DNA of 38,737 nt from Planctomycetales bacterium (GTDB lineage: Bacteria > Planctomycetota > Planctomycetia > Isosphaerales > Isosphaeraceae), in assembly GCA_027452145.1 (NCBI GenBank), contig DAIDHB010000481.1:1-38737 (forward strand). The letters run 5' to 3'. The notes below the pieces were generated by a model. It did no database searches. It saw only the letters and a program-made list of their open reading frames with translations, and had not been told where the DNA came from. This document shows positions 14,796 through 25,708 of this stretch, in pieces. The position numbers and the translations under genes are program-made. Positions within the stretch are counted from its first letter, which is position 1. Every line of letters starts with the position of its first letter.

Positions 14796-16298
14796 GTGAG
14801 CGCGCTTGATCAGACCACACGGACAGCCCCGAGCTCGGCCGAGGATCGAACTCCCGTTAGGCCCGGCCGGCCCGCCGCCTTGCGATCGCCCAAAATCCTC
14901 GATCTTCACCTCGATCGCCTCGCCGTCGTCTACATCCGCCAATCCGACCCGCAGCAGGTCCTCAATCATCGCGAATCGCGCGAGCGGCAGTATGCCCTTG
15001 CCGACCATGTGGTCGCCCTGGGCTGGCCCAGGGAGCGCGTCCTGGTCATCGACGAGGATCAGGGCCTGAGCGGTCGTTCGGCCGACGGGCGGGGCGGATT
15101 CCAGCGCCTCCTGGCCGAGGTGACCGTGGAGCATGTCGGCCTGATCCTCGGCATCGGGATGAGCCGCATCGCCCGCAACAACAGGGACTGGCACAACCTC
15201 CTGGAGATGTGCGTCGTCTTCGGGACGGTCCTCGCGGACGAGGACGGCGTCTACGACCCTCAGGACAGCAACGACAGGCTCCTGCTCGGCCTGAAGGGGA
15301 CAATCAGCGAATTTGAGCTTGTTACTATGAGAAATCGATTGGAGCGAGGCTGGTCGCACAAGGCCCGGCGCGGCGAGCTCTTCCACCACGTGCCGCTGGG
15401 CTATGTCAAGCTCTCCCCGGATCGGGTCGCCCTGGACCCCGACGAGCAGGTCCGCGACGTCATCCGCCTGGTCTTCGACAAGTACGACGAGATCGGCAGC
15501 GCCTGGGGCGTCTTCCACTACCTGGTGCGCAACAACATCCGGCTGGGGATTCGCCCCTTCCACGGGCCCAACCGCAGCAACCTGGAATGGCGGCGGCCGA
15601 CCATGGTGAGCGTCCGCCAGATCCTGGTGCACCCGATGTACGCGGGGGCCTATGCCTTCGGCCGCCGACCGCACGAGCGGGTCCGAACGGACGCCGGGAA
15701 GCGCACGCGCCCCGGCAAGTGGGTGCCGATGGAGCGGTGGAAGGTCCTGAAGCACGATTGCCTGCCGGCCTACATCACCTGGGAGCGCTATCTGGCGAAC
15801 CAGGAGCGGATGCGCGAGCACGGATGGGGGCCCGGTTCGAAGGGGAATCCTCGCAACGGCCCGGCGCTGCTCGCCGGCATCATCGTCTGCGGCGAGTGCG
15901 GCCGCCGCCTCAAGACGGACTATCGGTCCAACGAGAAGGCGTACTACCGGTGCGCACGCCATCTGTACGTGGGGGGCGAGCAGACCTGTTTCGGCTTCCG
16001 GGCCGGGCCGGTCGATGCCCTCGTGGCAGAGCAGGTCCTTCGCGCCTTGGAGCCCGCCGCGCTGGAGTTGAGCTGTCGGGCGCTCGAGGACGCCCGGCGA
16101 GAACGTGCCCGCCTGGACAGGCACTGGAGACAGCGGTTAGAGCGGGCCCGGTACGAGGCCGAGTACGCCGAACGGCGCCACCGGGCCGTGGATCCGGAGA
16201 ATCGCCTCGTGGCCCCCTCCCTGGAGCGGCGTTGGGAGGAGGCGTTGCAGGCCGAGCGGCAGGTCCGCGACGATTACGATCGGTTCCTCCGCGAGTAG
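14796..16298 (+). CDS. Large serine recombinase, N-terminal 500 residues (cut by an in-frame TAG)
   Basis: Site-specific DNA recombinase of the resolvase/invertase type. The catalytic domain is at about 42-190 with nucleophile S50 in VVYIRQSDPQQ. A Recombinase domain (about 205-330) follows, then a zinc ribbon with C365, C368, C386 and C398, and an arginine-rich coiled coil (about 425-500). The GTG start is secure, with GGAAGGAGGG ending five bases upstream. Translation stops at TAG 16296-16298, but the same frame stays open for another 227 codons with clear family similarity. A full protein would have about 727 residues. The truncated product keeps the catalytic and zinc domains and could still bind DNA. 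A sequencing error, a recent nonsense mutation (for example CAG to TAG) or readthrough are all possible. Confidence 0.85.
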   Translation: MSALDQTTRTAPSSAEDRTPVRPGRPAALRSPKILDLHLDRLAVVYIRQSDPQQVLNHRESRERQYALADHVVALGWPRERVLVIDEDQGLSGRSADGRGGFQRLLAEVTVEHVGLILGIGMSRIARNNRDWHNLLEMCVVFGTVLADEDGVYDPQDSNDRLLLGLKGTISEFELVTMRNRLERGWSHKARRGELFHHVPLGYVKLSPDRVALDPDEQVRDVIRLVFDKYDEIGSAWGVFHYLVRNNIRLGIRPFHGPNRSNLEWRRPTMVSVRQILVHPMYAGAYAFGRRPHERVRTDAGKRTRPGKWVPMERWKVLKHDCLPAYITWERYLANQERMREHGWGPGSKGNPRNGPALLAGIIVCGECGRRLKTDYRSNEKAYYRCARHLYVGGEQTCFGFRAGPVDALVAEQVLRALEPAALELSCRALEDARRERARLDRHWRQRLERARYEAEYAERRHRAVDPENRLVAPSLERRWEEALQAERQVRDDYDRFLRE

Positions 16299-16979
16299 CC
16301 GCCGCAACTCTCGCCGGACGAGCGGGCCCGGATCACTGCGCTCTCCGGCGACGTCCACGGGCTCTGGAACGCCCCCGGCACGACCCATCGGGATCGCAAG
16401 GAGATCGTCCGGCATCTGGTGGACAAGGTCGTCGTCCACGTCGAGCGCGACAGCGAATACGTGGGCGTCACGATCCACTGGCGAGGTGGCTTCACCAGTC
16501 GGCACGAGGTCGTCCGTCCCGTCCGGTCCTACGAGCAGCTCCGCGACCTCGACAAGCTGATGGACCGGATCGCGGCATTGCGCGACGAAGGCCACACCAC
16601 GGCCGAGATCGCCGACGCGCTCAACCGGGAGGGGTTCAGCCCTCCGAGGCGGCGCCGCGGATTCTTCCCTGACCTGGTCCGCCAGCTCATGGTGCGTCGC
16701 GGCCTGGCGCGATCGGAGGCGCACACGGAGCGACTCAGTCCGCACGAATGGTGGCTGCCGAGTCTGGCCGAAGCCATACCGGTCACCGTTGGGAAGCTCG
16801 CCAACTGGGCGCGGCGGGGGTGGGTCCGATCGCGGAGGACGCCCGAGCAACATCTCTGGATTCTCTGGGCCGACGAGGCGGAGTTGACACGACTCCGGAA
16901 GCTGGCGGCCTCGTCGCATCGTGGCGTCGTGAAGTATCCGGCCGAGCTCACCACTCCGAAGCGGCTCGGACATGGCTGA
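16299..16979 (+). pseudogene. C-terminal remainder of the large serine recombinase, in frame after the TAG
   Basis: This stretch continues the recombinase frame directly after the stop codon (PPQLSPDERARITALSGDV). It contains the domain after the coiled coil (HRDRKEIVRHLVDKVVV, then beta-rich HWRGGFTSRHEVVRP) and two helix-turn-helix-like segments (GHTTAEIADALNREGFSPPR and ITVGKLANW-like AIPVTVGKLANWARRGWV). The first ATG in frame is at 16419 with no convincing Shine-Dalgarno, so independent translation is doubtful. The two pieces are best read as one interrupted gene of 14796-16979. Confidence 0.75.
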
Positions 16980-17013
16980 TGGCGCGGCCCAGTTCGGCGG
17001 ATGTGAGGAGTTA

Positions 17014-17076
17014 CCCCCGGTAAGTCCGAGACGCCGCTTTCGCCCGGGAGCGCGCAGGCGCCGGAATCACCGGGGG
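17014..17076. repeat. Spaced 8-bp inverted repeat after the recombinase
   Basis: CCCCCGGT (17014-17021) is the reverse complement of ACCGGGGG (17069-17076), with 47 bases between. It lies 35 bases past the end of the recombinase frame. It may be part of a terminator or a recombinase binding site, or chance. Confidence 0.3.
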
Positions 17077-17216
17077 CCTATGCAATATCCCCTCGCCGAG
17101 CGATGCTTCAGTCGATCACACCGACGCCCGCAACACGCATTGCACAAGCAGGCGGTCATCGATGATCCGTGATGCGAACGAGGCCGCATCCCGCGCAGGA
17201 ACGGTCACGCATCCCA

Positions 17217-20200
17217 TCAGCGCCCGGCCGCCGGGGGGATATCGAGCCGACGCAGCACGAGGCGGTCGTTCGTCGGGGGGATGGTCACGAGCAGCTTCGC
17301 GGCCGGCACGAGGTGGTAGCGGTTCTCCAGGCTGATCCCGTCCCGAACGATATCGCCCTTCTGGAGCACGCCGGCCATCTCGCCGAGGCCGACGACGGTC
17401 AGGAACCTCGTCCCGTCCCCGGCGCGGAGGACGGTGATCGCGTCGGCCGCGCGGAGGCTGATGTCCAGCCGCGGGTCGGTCGTGGGGAATCGCAGCAGTC
17501 GCTGCTCCTCGGGCATCAGCCGCGCCCGCGCGCCGAAGGGCGTCTCCAGGAACACCGCCTCGCGGACCCCCGTCCGGCCGTCGATGACCCGCCGGCCATC
17601 CGAGCTGGGGATCATGTAGAGCGCCGTACCGAACGCCACCGGCACGCCCATGTCCTGGCTCAAGGTCAGGACCCCGGCCTCCGCCTTGACGGCCCACTCA
17701 GCATGCGAGTTGCCGGCCAGCCCGATCGTGAACACCGAGCCGTCGAACGAGGCGCGGAGGACCGTCCGGCTCGGCCGCCCCCCGCGTGCCACCGCGAAAT
17801 CGCCCCCCGAGGCGGCCAGGCCCGCTTCGCCCCCCCCCTGGAGCGCGATCGCGGGGACAGCCAGGACCCGGAGCGTCGCGAGGTCGATGAAGCTGAACCG
17901 GCCGGCCCTTCCGTCGTCGGGCGAAGGGCGCCAGGCGGCCAGCAGCGGCCCCTCCGAATCGGCGCCCAGGACGATGGCCTCGGGCGCGCCGTCGAACGGC
18001 AAGGGCTGGGGCTTGCCCTCGCGGGCCAGCGTGCCGAGGTCCCATCGCTCGATGAGCCGCGCCTCGGGATCGGCGATCACGAACTTGTTGGCACCCGCGG
18101 CGACGAGAGCCTTGCCAGTCGCCAGGGGGACGGTCTTGACGATCTCGGCCGCGTTCAGGTCGAAGACGACGAGCTGGCGCGCTCCACCGAGGGTCAGGAG
18201 GAGGTATCGGCCGGCCCCGCCCACCGACACGGCGGTCGCCGGCCCGGGGAGCTCGCGCACCAGCGGCACCTCCGGCTTCCGCGCCGCCACTTCGGGCTGG
18301 CGGGGAGATCGACCTGCGAGCGTCCAGAGATAGACGTCTCGACCGGAGTAGATCGCGGCCACCCGGCCTGAAGGGGCCAGCACAAGGTTGTCGTTCCACC
18401 CGGCCGCGCCGGTCTCGCGCGGCTTGTAGCGGGCAATCTCGGCCCCCGACGCGAGGTCGAGGAGCGCGAACCCGCCGCCGATCATCGGCTTCACCAGTCG
18501 CTTGCCGTCAGCAGTCAACTGGCTCGCCGCCGGCGGCGGAGGCTTGAGATCTCCCGATGGCAGCGGCGTGGACGTCGCCGTAGTCGGCCGCGGCGTCACC
18601 CTGCGCAGCTCCTTGCCGGCCTTCAGGTCACGGACGACGATCGCGCCATCCGCGGCCTCGCAGACGCACGTCAAGGTCCCGGGCAAGAGGCCGACCAGGG
18701 TCATCCCCGCCAGGTCCATCTCGGCCAGCAACCGGCCGGTGGCGATCTCGTGGACGCGGACCGTGCGCGCGGGGGAGGACCCATTCGGCGAGTAGAGGCT
18801 GACCAGGCGCGTGCCGTCGGGCGTCGGGCTCGGCGTTCCCACCCGGCCATTGGTGTCGAGCTTCATCGCCTCCGCGCCGCTCCGGAGGTCCCAGCACTGG
18901 AATCCGATCGAGAAGGCCGCGATGAACCGGCCGTCGGCCGAGATCCACTCGACCGGCACGCCGCGTTCGATCTGGGTGATCGACGCCGGCGATGCGGTCG
19001 TCCCAGTCTTCAGGTCCCACCACACGGGCCCGATCGCACGCACCGAGGCCGGTCGCGCGATGTTCCTCGTATCCGGGTAGCTGGCGGAGTAGGCGATCAG
19101 CCTGGCGTTGTTCGCGGAGAAGGCGAGGTGCGTCGCCTGCGGCTGGGCCAGCTCCTTGACCAATCGGCCGCTGGAGACGTCGTGGACCCGAATCGACTCC
19201 TGCAAGCCCAGCGCGATCAGCGAGCCGTCCGGCGAGAAGCCGACGCCGAGGATCCCGGCGAACCGATCCGGCTGCATGTCCATCCGACGGACGGCGTTAC
19301 CAGGCGGGGCGGGGATATCCAGCATGCGGGTGCCCACGCCGGCCTCGGATGCGCTCTCGGCGAGCGCCTTGCCGATGGAGGCCCGAGGCGGCCGGATCGC
19401 CTTGCCGGCGCCGCGCGGCCCACCCGCGACGTCGAGGTCGCCCCCGATTCGGAACAGGCTCTCCTTGTCGTTTAGGCGCAGGCGGACAGTGCGCGGGCCC
19501 CTGGCCATCGTCCGCGTGACCAGGGTGATGGTCCGTTCGGCCTGCGAGGTCGCGGGACGGGTCCTCGCCGGCGGTTCGTTCGAGGGCGTCGCCACCGCCT
19601 CCGCCTCTTGGAACGGCAGCCGGGCCGAGGTCCCGCACAGCACCGGGCCGCCCTTGCCCCCCTTGTGGACCTCGATCACCGCCCCGACCTCGGGGGCCGG
19701 GACCGTCTCGACAGCGACGACGCTGAATTCGGCGGCCGCGCCGAGGTCGATCGCCTTCCGCGAGTTGTCCTGGACCGCCATGACTTCACCGAGGCCGGTG
19801 ATCGGACCCCTCACCACCCGGCCGGGGCCGACGAACGGCGGCCCCTTCGCGGCCGGCTCGTCGGTCACGTAGGCCCACGGGCGCGGGCGGAGCACGAGAT
19901 GACGGATCGCGGCGAGCCGGACCGCCTGGCCGCCGATGGTGACAGGCTGGTCCTCGACGGCGGCGCGCACGATGCGACCGCCGGTGCGGAGCACCAGCGA
20001 GACGGGGCGCCCCGGGTCGCGCGGCCTGGGGACGAACTCGAGTCGGAACGTGCCCGGGCCGGCCGCCGGGTCGGGCTCCGCCCAGAGCCTCCGCGGCTGG
20101 TTGGCGCCGTCGCCAACCGTGACCGCGACCGCCAGGTCCGCGGGCAGCCCGGCGAATCGCGACGCGATGACCCGGATCGCCCAGGTCGTCGGTCGCGCGC

Positions 20201-21899
20201 GGTCCGCGAAGGCGACCGGCAACATCCGCACCTCCAGGCCCGGCGTCGCGAGGAACTCGCGCAACCGCCCCACCGGGATCGCGAAGTTGATCGCCGCGAA
20301 CTGCATCCCCGCCCGCGCGACGCCGATCACCCGGCCCCGGGGGTCGAGGACCGGTCCGCCCGAATTGCCGGGGTTGAGCTTGCCGTCGAACCGCACCGCC
20401 TCGCCCAACGCCGTGATCCGGCTCGTGTTGACGGCGACCTGGGGGTACGAGCCCTCCGCTGCGCGGCTCGCCCCCGAGATGTCCTTCCCGAGCGGGAAGC
20501 CGAAAGTGGTGACCCGCATCGTCGGGGCCGCCTCGCCGTCCGAGCCCAGCTCGATCGCCTCCGGCGGCGCGTCGCCCTCGGTCTTGAGCAGAGCCAGGTC
20601 GACCTTGGCGTCGATGCGGACGACCGTTGCCCGTTGCGTGCGCTGGGTCGGCAGGCCGCTGTCCAGGACGAGGTTGACGACGTGGCGCGGGTCCCCGGTG
20701 GTGTCCTCGATGACGTGGGCATTGGTGACGAACAGCCCGGACCGATCGACGCAGAAGGCCGTGCCACTGCATTCGCCCGCCCGGGTGCTGACCTCGACCA
20801 GCGCCGTCGCCGCCTTCCCCTTGCGGATCATCTCGAAGTGGCCGGCCTCGGCCGCGGCGGCGGCCGGGCCTCCCGGATGCCCGGCATCCGCGAGGAACCG
20901 CGACAGATGCTCGACCGCGAGCGCGCCCATGAAGGGGGCAGGCGCATCGGAACCGACGACGACACCCTGTCCGGACGACTGGACGATGATGGTCTCCTTC
21001 GCGCGGGGATCGGGCCGGATCAGGATGCCGATGACCTCGCCCGCCGCATTGAGCGCCGGCGATCCGGAGCAGAGGTCCGAGAATCCGCCGCCCGCCCCCT
21101 GATCGAAGTCGAACGAGCCGGGGCGGCCGTTCTCGCGCCAGACGTTCTGGACCTTCAGGGGCCTGATGAGGTGATCGGGCGGCTCCTTGCCCCAGGGATG
21201 GAAGTAGGTGAAGTCGAACTTCGGCCCCTCGACGAGCTTCCCCTTGGCGTCGTGCTCCACGTAATGCCGCCCCCAGGGGAACGCGAAGACGACCACGGTC
21301 GCACCCGGCGCCAGCTCGGCGGACCCGGCCGGCGCGAGCGCCTCCAGCGACAGCCCGGGGGCCGGATCGATCCGGAGCGAGGCGAGGTTGGCCTCGTCGT
21401 CGATCCGGACGATCCTGGGGTAGGCCGCCGTCCGGGGCTCGAGGCCATCGCCGAAGAGCATCCGCACCTGCCCCTGTTTCTCGGTGACCCCCCGGACGAC
21501 GTCGCCGTGTGTGACGAACAGCCCGGCCGCGTCGACGCAGAAGGCGGCGCCCGTCCTCATGACGCGGTTCGGGCCCTCGCCAATTGACACCTCGAGCAGC
21601 GCGGTCGAGCGATTGGCCCGCCGGTCGATCGCCCCGACGTCGAGGCCCAGCAGGGCCGCCGACTCGGACCGCCTCCGCTCGCGGTCGCTGGTGCCCGAGT
21701 CCCGGCCGCCTCGCGATTTTGCGCTGACCGGGATCCTGGAGTCCTGCGCCGTCGTTGATTGGATTGCGCCCTGGACAGGTGCGGCCGCGCCGGCGCCCGA
21801 CTTCGTCGCGTCCCCGCGTTGTTCGGCTGGCGAGCCGCCGCACCCCGACGCGGCTGCGAGGGCCAGTACCGGCACGATCCGGGCCACGGTCGCCTTCAT
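17217..21899 (-). CDS. Lipoprotein with tandem trypsin-like domains and a C-terminal WD40-like propeller
   Basis: A 1560-residue protein with a lipoprotein signal (LALAAASGCGG), so probably membrane-anchored facing the periplasm. Trypsin-like domain 1 (about 100-335) has D133 where His is expected (FVTHGDVVRG), N171 for Asp (ANLASL) and S278 (CSGSPAL), so it is probably inactive. Domain 2 (about 355-590) has the full triad: H395 in FVTNAHVIED, D434 in KVDLALLK and S513 in NPGNSGGPV. It looks like an active HtrA/Deg-type serine protease domain without a visible PDZ domain. A beta-rich segment and a basic, low-complexity stretch lead to WD40-like repeats from about residue 870 to the end (GVGFSPDGSLIALG, HLAFSANNARLIAYS). 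AGGAG seven bases upstream supports the ATG. It may be a stress-linked protease with a scaffold domain. Confidence 0.88.
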   Translation of the reverse strand: MKATVARIVPVLALAAASGCGGSPAEQRGDATKSGAGAAAPVQGAIQSTTAQDSRIPVSAKSRGGRDSGTSDRERRRSESAALLGLDVGAIDRRANRSTALLEVSIGEGPNRVMRTGAAFCVDAAGLFVTHGDVVRGVTEKQGQVRMLFGDGLEPRTAAYPRIVRIDDEANLASLRIDPAPGLSLEALAPAGSAELAPGATVVVFAFPWGRHYVEHDAKGKLVEGPKFDFTYFHPWGKEPPDHLIRPLKVQNVWRENGRPGSFDFDQGAGGGFSDLCSGSPALNAAGEVIGILIRPDPRAKETIIVQSSGQGVVVGSDAPAPFMGALAVEHLSRFLADAGHPGGPAAAAAEAGHFEMIRKGKAATALVEVSTRAGECSGTAFCVDRSGLFVTNAHVIEDTTGDPRHVVNLVLDSGLPTQRTQRATVVRIDAKVDLALLKTEGDAPPEAIELGSDGEAAPTMRVTTFGFPLGKDISGASRAAEGSYPQVAVNTSRITALGEAVRFDGKLNPGNSGGPVLDPRGRVIGVARAGMQFAAINFAIPVGRLREFLATPGLEVRMLPVAFADRARPTTWAIRVIASRFAGLPADLAVAVTVGDGANQPRRLWAEPDPAAGPGTFRLEFVPRPRDPGRPVSLVLRTGGRIVRAAVEDQPVTIGGQAVRLAAIRHLVLRPRPWAYVTDEPAAKGPPFVGPGRVVRGPITGLGEVMAVQDNSRKAIDLGAAAEFSVVAVETVPAPEVGAVIEVHKGGKGGPVLCGTSARLPFQEAEAVATPSNEPPARTRPATSQAERTITLVTRTMARGPRTVRLRLNDKESLFRIGGDLDVAGGPRGAGKAIRPPRASIGKALAESASEAGVGTRMLDIPAPPGNAVRRMDMQPDRFAGILGVGFSPDGSLIALGLQESIRVHDVSSGRLVKELAQPQATHLAFSANNARLIAYSASYPDTRNIARPASVRAIGPVWWDLKTGTTASPASITQIERGVPVEWISADGRFIAAFSIGFQCWDLRSGAEAMKLDTNGRVGTPSPTPDGTRLVSLYSPNGSSPARTVRVHEIATGRLLAEMDLAGMTLVGLLPGTLTCVCEAADGAIVVRDLKAGKELRRVTPRPTTATSTPLPSGDLKPPPPAASQLTADGKRLVKPMIGGGFALLDLASGAEIARYKPRETGAAGWNDNLVLAPSGRVAAIYSGRDVYLWTLAGRSPRQPEVAARKPEVPLVRELPGPATAVSVGGAGRYLLLTLGGARQLVVFDLNAAEIVKTVPLATGKALVAAGANKFVIADPEARLIERWDLGTLAREGKPQPLPFDGAPEAIVLGADSEGPLLAAWRPSPDDGRAGRFSFIDLATLRVLAVPAIALQGGGEAGLAASGGDFAVARGGRPSRTVLRASFDGSVFTIGLAGNSHAEWAVKAEAGVLTLSQDMGVPVAFGTALYMIPSSDGRRVIDGRTGVREAVFLETPFGARARLMPEEQRLLRFPTTDPRLDISLRAADAITVLRAGDGTRFLTVVGLGEMAGVLQKGDIVRDGISLENRYHLVPAAKLLVTIPPTNDRLVLRRLDIPPAAGR

Positions 21900-23197
21900 C
21901 GACGCGCTCCTTTCCCGATCGGACTCATGGCTTTCGCGGGGTGGGGTCGTTCCTCTTTCTATTCGACTGCGCTGCGGGGCTGTTCCGGGACAGGGCCGCG
22001 CGGAATTCTCATCGTCGGGTCAGGTCCGACCGTCGGGATCGGAGCGGAACTCCGCCCGTCTCGAGGGCCACCGCTTTCCTGGATGGGGGCGGCGGCTGCC
22101 GGCGCCGGTGGAGTTGCCGACCACAAGACCGGGACATTTCGCGGAGCGCAAGACCGGGACATTCATCCGTTTTCCGCCGATTAATGACCGCATCCGGACT
22201 CAATCGCTTTTCCGGGACACTTCCTCCGGTGGGCCCGGAGCCGCCGACCATTGACGCGACAGCTCATGGCGCGCCCTCCCGGGCGAGGACGAGGAATCCG
22301 AGCGATCCTCGCTCCAGGCGCCCCGCGTCGGACAGGAGGCAGCGAGGGCAGAGATCCGCCGAGCCGTCGGACGGCAGCGAGGGGCCGCGGCGCGATCACT
22401 TCGTGCTGTCGGGTTCACTCATGGGGCCCGTCTCCGTCGAGGAAGGTCAGGGCGATCAAGAAATCTCCTCATGGCTGATACGTGCGGCCTCTCGAGAGCT
22501 TACACAGGGTCGGTCGATCCTGCAAGGTCGTGGGCCTGCGACCCTTCTGCGGCAGGCTTGGTTTGGCAGTGCGCTGGCGATGGCTCGGCGGCAAACCACG
22601 AGCGTACGCGTTTCGGTCCGGGCACACCGAAGCGTTCTCGAACTCTACATGACTGGTTCGCGCACGTACATCGAAGGGGCCATCCGCGTGAAACCACTCA
22701 GCCGCAACGGTTAGAGCCCGACCCCACTCGAGGGCTCAACTCCACCCGTTCCGCAGCGATCGGGGCACCGCTCCTCGGCTCTCGACGTATGAGCATCGGC
22801 TGGGAGTCGCAATCTCTGCGGCTTCCGCAGATAATCAGCGTAGGCGCCACGCGAGGGCCCGTACACGGGTACCTACGATGGACCCTCATTGGTCCGGGCT
22901 CATCGCGATGCCCGGACGATCGATCTCTGTGACGATGGAGGCCCAATGTCTGCTACTTCCAGGGGAGCACGCTGCGCATGTCCGTGGTAGACTCGTTCCC
23001 GGCAGGATAACCCCTCGGCCTCGTGGGCCGATTGGTGGGCATCGACGGGTTGCATCACCAGCGGCCCCGCCGGTCGTGGAACCTCGGTACGCCGCTTTCG
23101 GTTATCGCCCTGACCCGGAAGCGTGCGTCGAACCTCGAGGGGCCGTCACCTGGTGTCGTCCGCCTCCTGCCGCCTCAGAGAACGGGAGTGCAACGTC
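21900..23197. other. Long gene-free region with a short direct repeat
   Basis: About 1.3 kb. The open frames on both strands have the Arg/Ser/Pro/Gly bias of non-coding high-GC DNA and none has recognisable motifs. It separates the minus-strand protease-propeller gene from the plus-strand oxidoreductase pair, so it should contain both promoters. Its notable content is the direct repeat at 22124-22163, which may be a remnant of an insertion sequence. Confidence 0.55.
22124..22163 (+). repeat. Direct repeat CAAGACCGGGACATT (2 copies, 25-bp period)
   Basis: Identical 15-base copies at 22124-22138 and 22149-22163, with a degenerate CCGGGACA match at 22212-22219. Multiple short spaced repeats of this kind occur at the ends of some insertion sequences where transposase binds, so this may be a leftover end. 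No transposase gene is near. Confidence 0.55.
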
Positions 23198-24480
23198 ATG
23201 ACGAATCCCATCCACCGCCGCCGCTTCCTCGAAACCGCCGCCACCGCGGGCCTCGTCGCCGGCGGAGTCCGGACGATCCGCGCCGAGGACGGAGCTGCCA
23301 ACGACACGATGGTCGTCGCCGTCATGGGAACGGGCGGCCGGGGGACCGAGCACTCCCGCAACTTCGCCCGGATGAACGGCTGCCGGGTCGCGTATGTCTG
23401 CGACGTCGACCGCCACCGCGCCGAGGCCGCCGCGTCCGAGGTCGCCAAGGCCGGAGGCCGGTCGCCCGAGGCCGTGACCGACTTCCGACGCATCCTCGAC
23501 GACAAGGACGTCGATGCCCTGGTCGTCGCCACCTGCAATCACTGGCACGCGCCGGCGACGATCCTGGCGTGCGCGGCGGGCAAGCATGTTTATGTCGAGA
23601 AGCCGTGCAGCTACAACCCTCGCGAGGGGGAGCTGGCCGTCGAGGCCGCCCGCAAGCACAGGCGGGTCGTGCAGATGGGCAACCAGCGGCGGAGCTGGCC
23701 GAAGGTGATCGAGGCCGTCGAGCGGATCCGCTCCGGTGCCATCGGCCGCCCGTACTTCGCCCGCTCGTTCTACAACAACAACCGGCCCTCCATTGGCCGC
23801 GGCCGCGACACGGCGCCGCCGGAAGGGCTTGATTACGCCCTCTGGGAAGGCCCCGCCCCCCACCGGCCGTTCCACGACAACTATCTCCATTACAACTGGC
23901 ACTGGTTCTGGCACTGGGGCAACGGCGAGCTGGGGAACAACGGCGTCCACTTCATCGATGTCTGCCGCTGGGCGTTCGGTGTGGATTACCCCACCCGCGT
24001 CACCTCGGCCGGCGGGCGGTATCGCTACCATGACGACCAGGAGACGCCGGATACGCACGTCGTCACATTCGAATTCCCCGGTGAGAAGATGATCACCTGG
24101 GAGGGCCTCAGTTGCAACAACTTCCGCCCCGGCGGCCACTCCGACGAGATGGTCTTCACCGGCGAGGAGGGGTCGCTCGGCATCACGGGCGGCGGGTACA
24201 GGATTTATGACCTGAGTGGCAAGGTGAAGGAGAAGGTGAGCGGAGCCGGCGGCGACGCCGGCCACCTCGCCAACTTCGTCGCGGCGATCCGGGGCGAGGC
24301 GAGGCCGAACAGCGAGATCCTCGAGGGCCACCGCTCGACCCTGCTGTGCCACCTGGGCAACATCGCCCACCGGACCGGCCGCGCGCTTGTCTGCGACCCC
24401 AAGGACGGCCGCATCCTCCACGACGACGAGGCCATGAAGCTCTGGACCCGCCAGTACGCCCCCGGCTGGGAGCCGAAGGT

Positions 24481-24484
<4 letters not shown>
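23198..24484 (+). CDS. Gfo/Idh/MocA family oxidoreductase, Tat-exported, coupled to DUF6807
   Basis: A 428-residue predicted NAD(P)-dependent dehydrogenase. The N-terminus HRRRFLETAATAGLVAGG is a twin-arginine signal. The Rossmann motif is VMGTGGRGTEH and the EKP signature is in HVYVEKPCSY, followed by HYNWHWFWHWGNGELGNNG as in the paralogue at 78-1409. GGGAG lies nine bases before the ATG at 23198; an upstream in-frame start at 23123 has no such support. The stop overlaps the start of the DUF6807 gene (ATGA), so the two should be made together. This combination is common in planctomycete sugar-derivative degradation loci. The substrate is unknown. Confidence 0.93.
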
Positions 24485-25500
<1,016 letters not shown>

Positions 25501-25547
25501 CGGAGTCCTCGCCCGACGCGAGACGCGCGGCTGCGAGCGCCTATTGG

Positions 25548-25573
25548 GGACGGCTCCCTCCACCAAGCCGTCC
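25548..25573. terminator. 8-bp hairpin between convergent genes
   Basis: GGACGGCT (25548-25555) pairs with AGCCGTCC (25566-25573), loop ten bases, 47 bases past the DUF6807 stop and ahead of the convergent sigma-fusion stop at 25709. No T tract follows. It could serve as a terminator for either gene. Confidence 0.35.
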
Positions 25574-25708
25574 GCTGCGCCCCGACGCGGGCCAGCCGGC
25601 TCGGGAGATGGAGCCCCCTCCTGCACAGGACCGATTGGGGCCGCCGGACCGGGTTCGTCGTCGGCCCGCGCCGATCCCGCGACTTTCAGGCATCCCTCTG
25701 GTACGGCT

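Noticed and set aside
14506..14799. 97-codon frame ending in a GTGA overlap with the recombinase start
   Set aside because: Composition is Pro/Arg/Ser low complexity and no Shine-Dalgarno was seen; the recombinase has its own very strong one.
21755..22932. Open frames of up to 319 codons in the 1.3-kb region before the second Gfo/Idh/MocA gene
   Set aside because: All have the amino-acid bias of non-coding GC-rich DNA, overlap each other on both strands and cross the insertion-sequence-like repeat.
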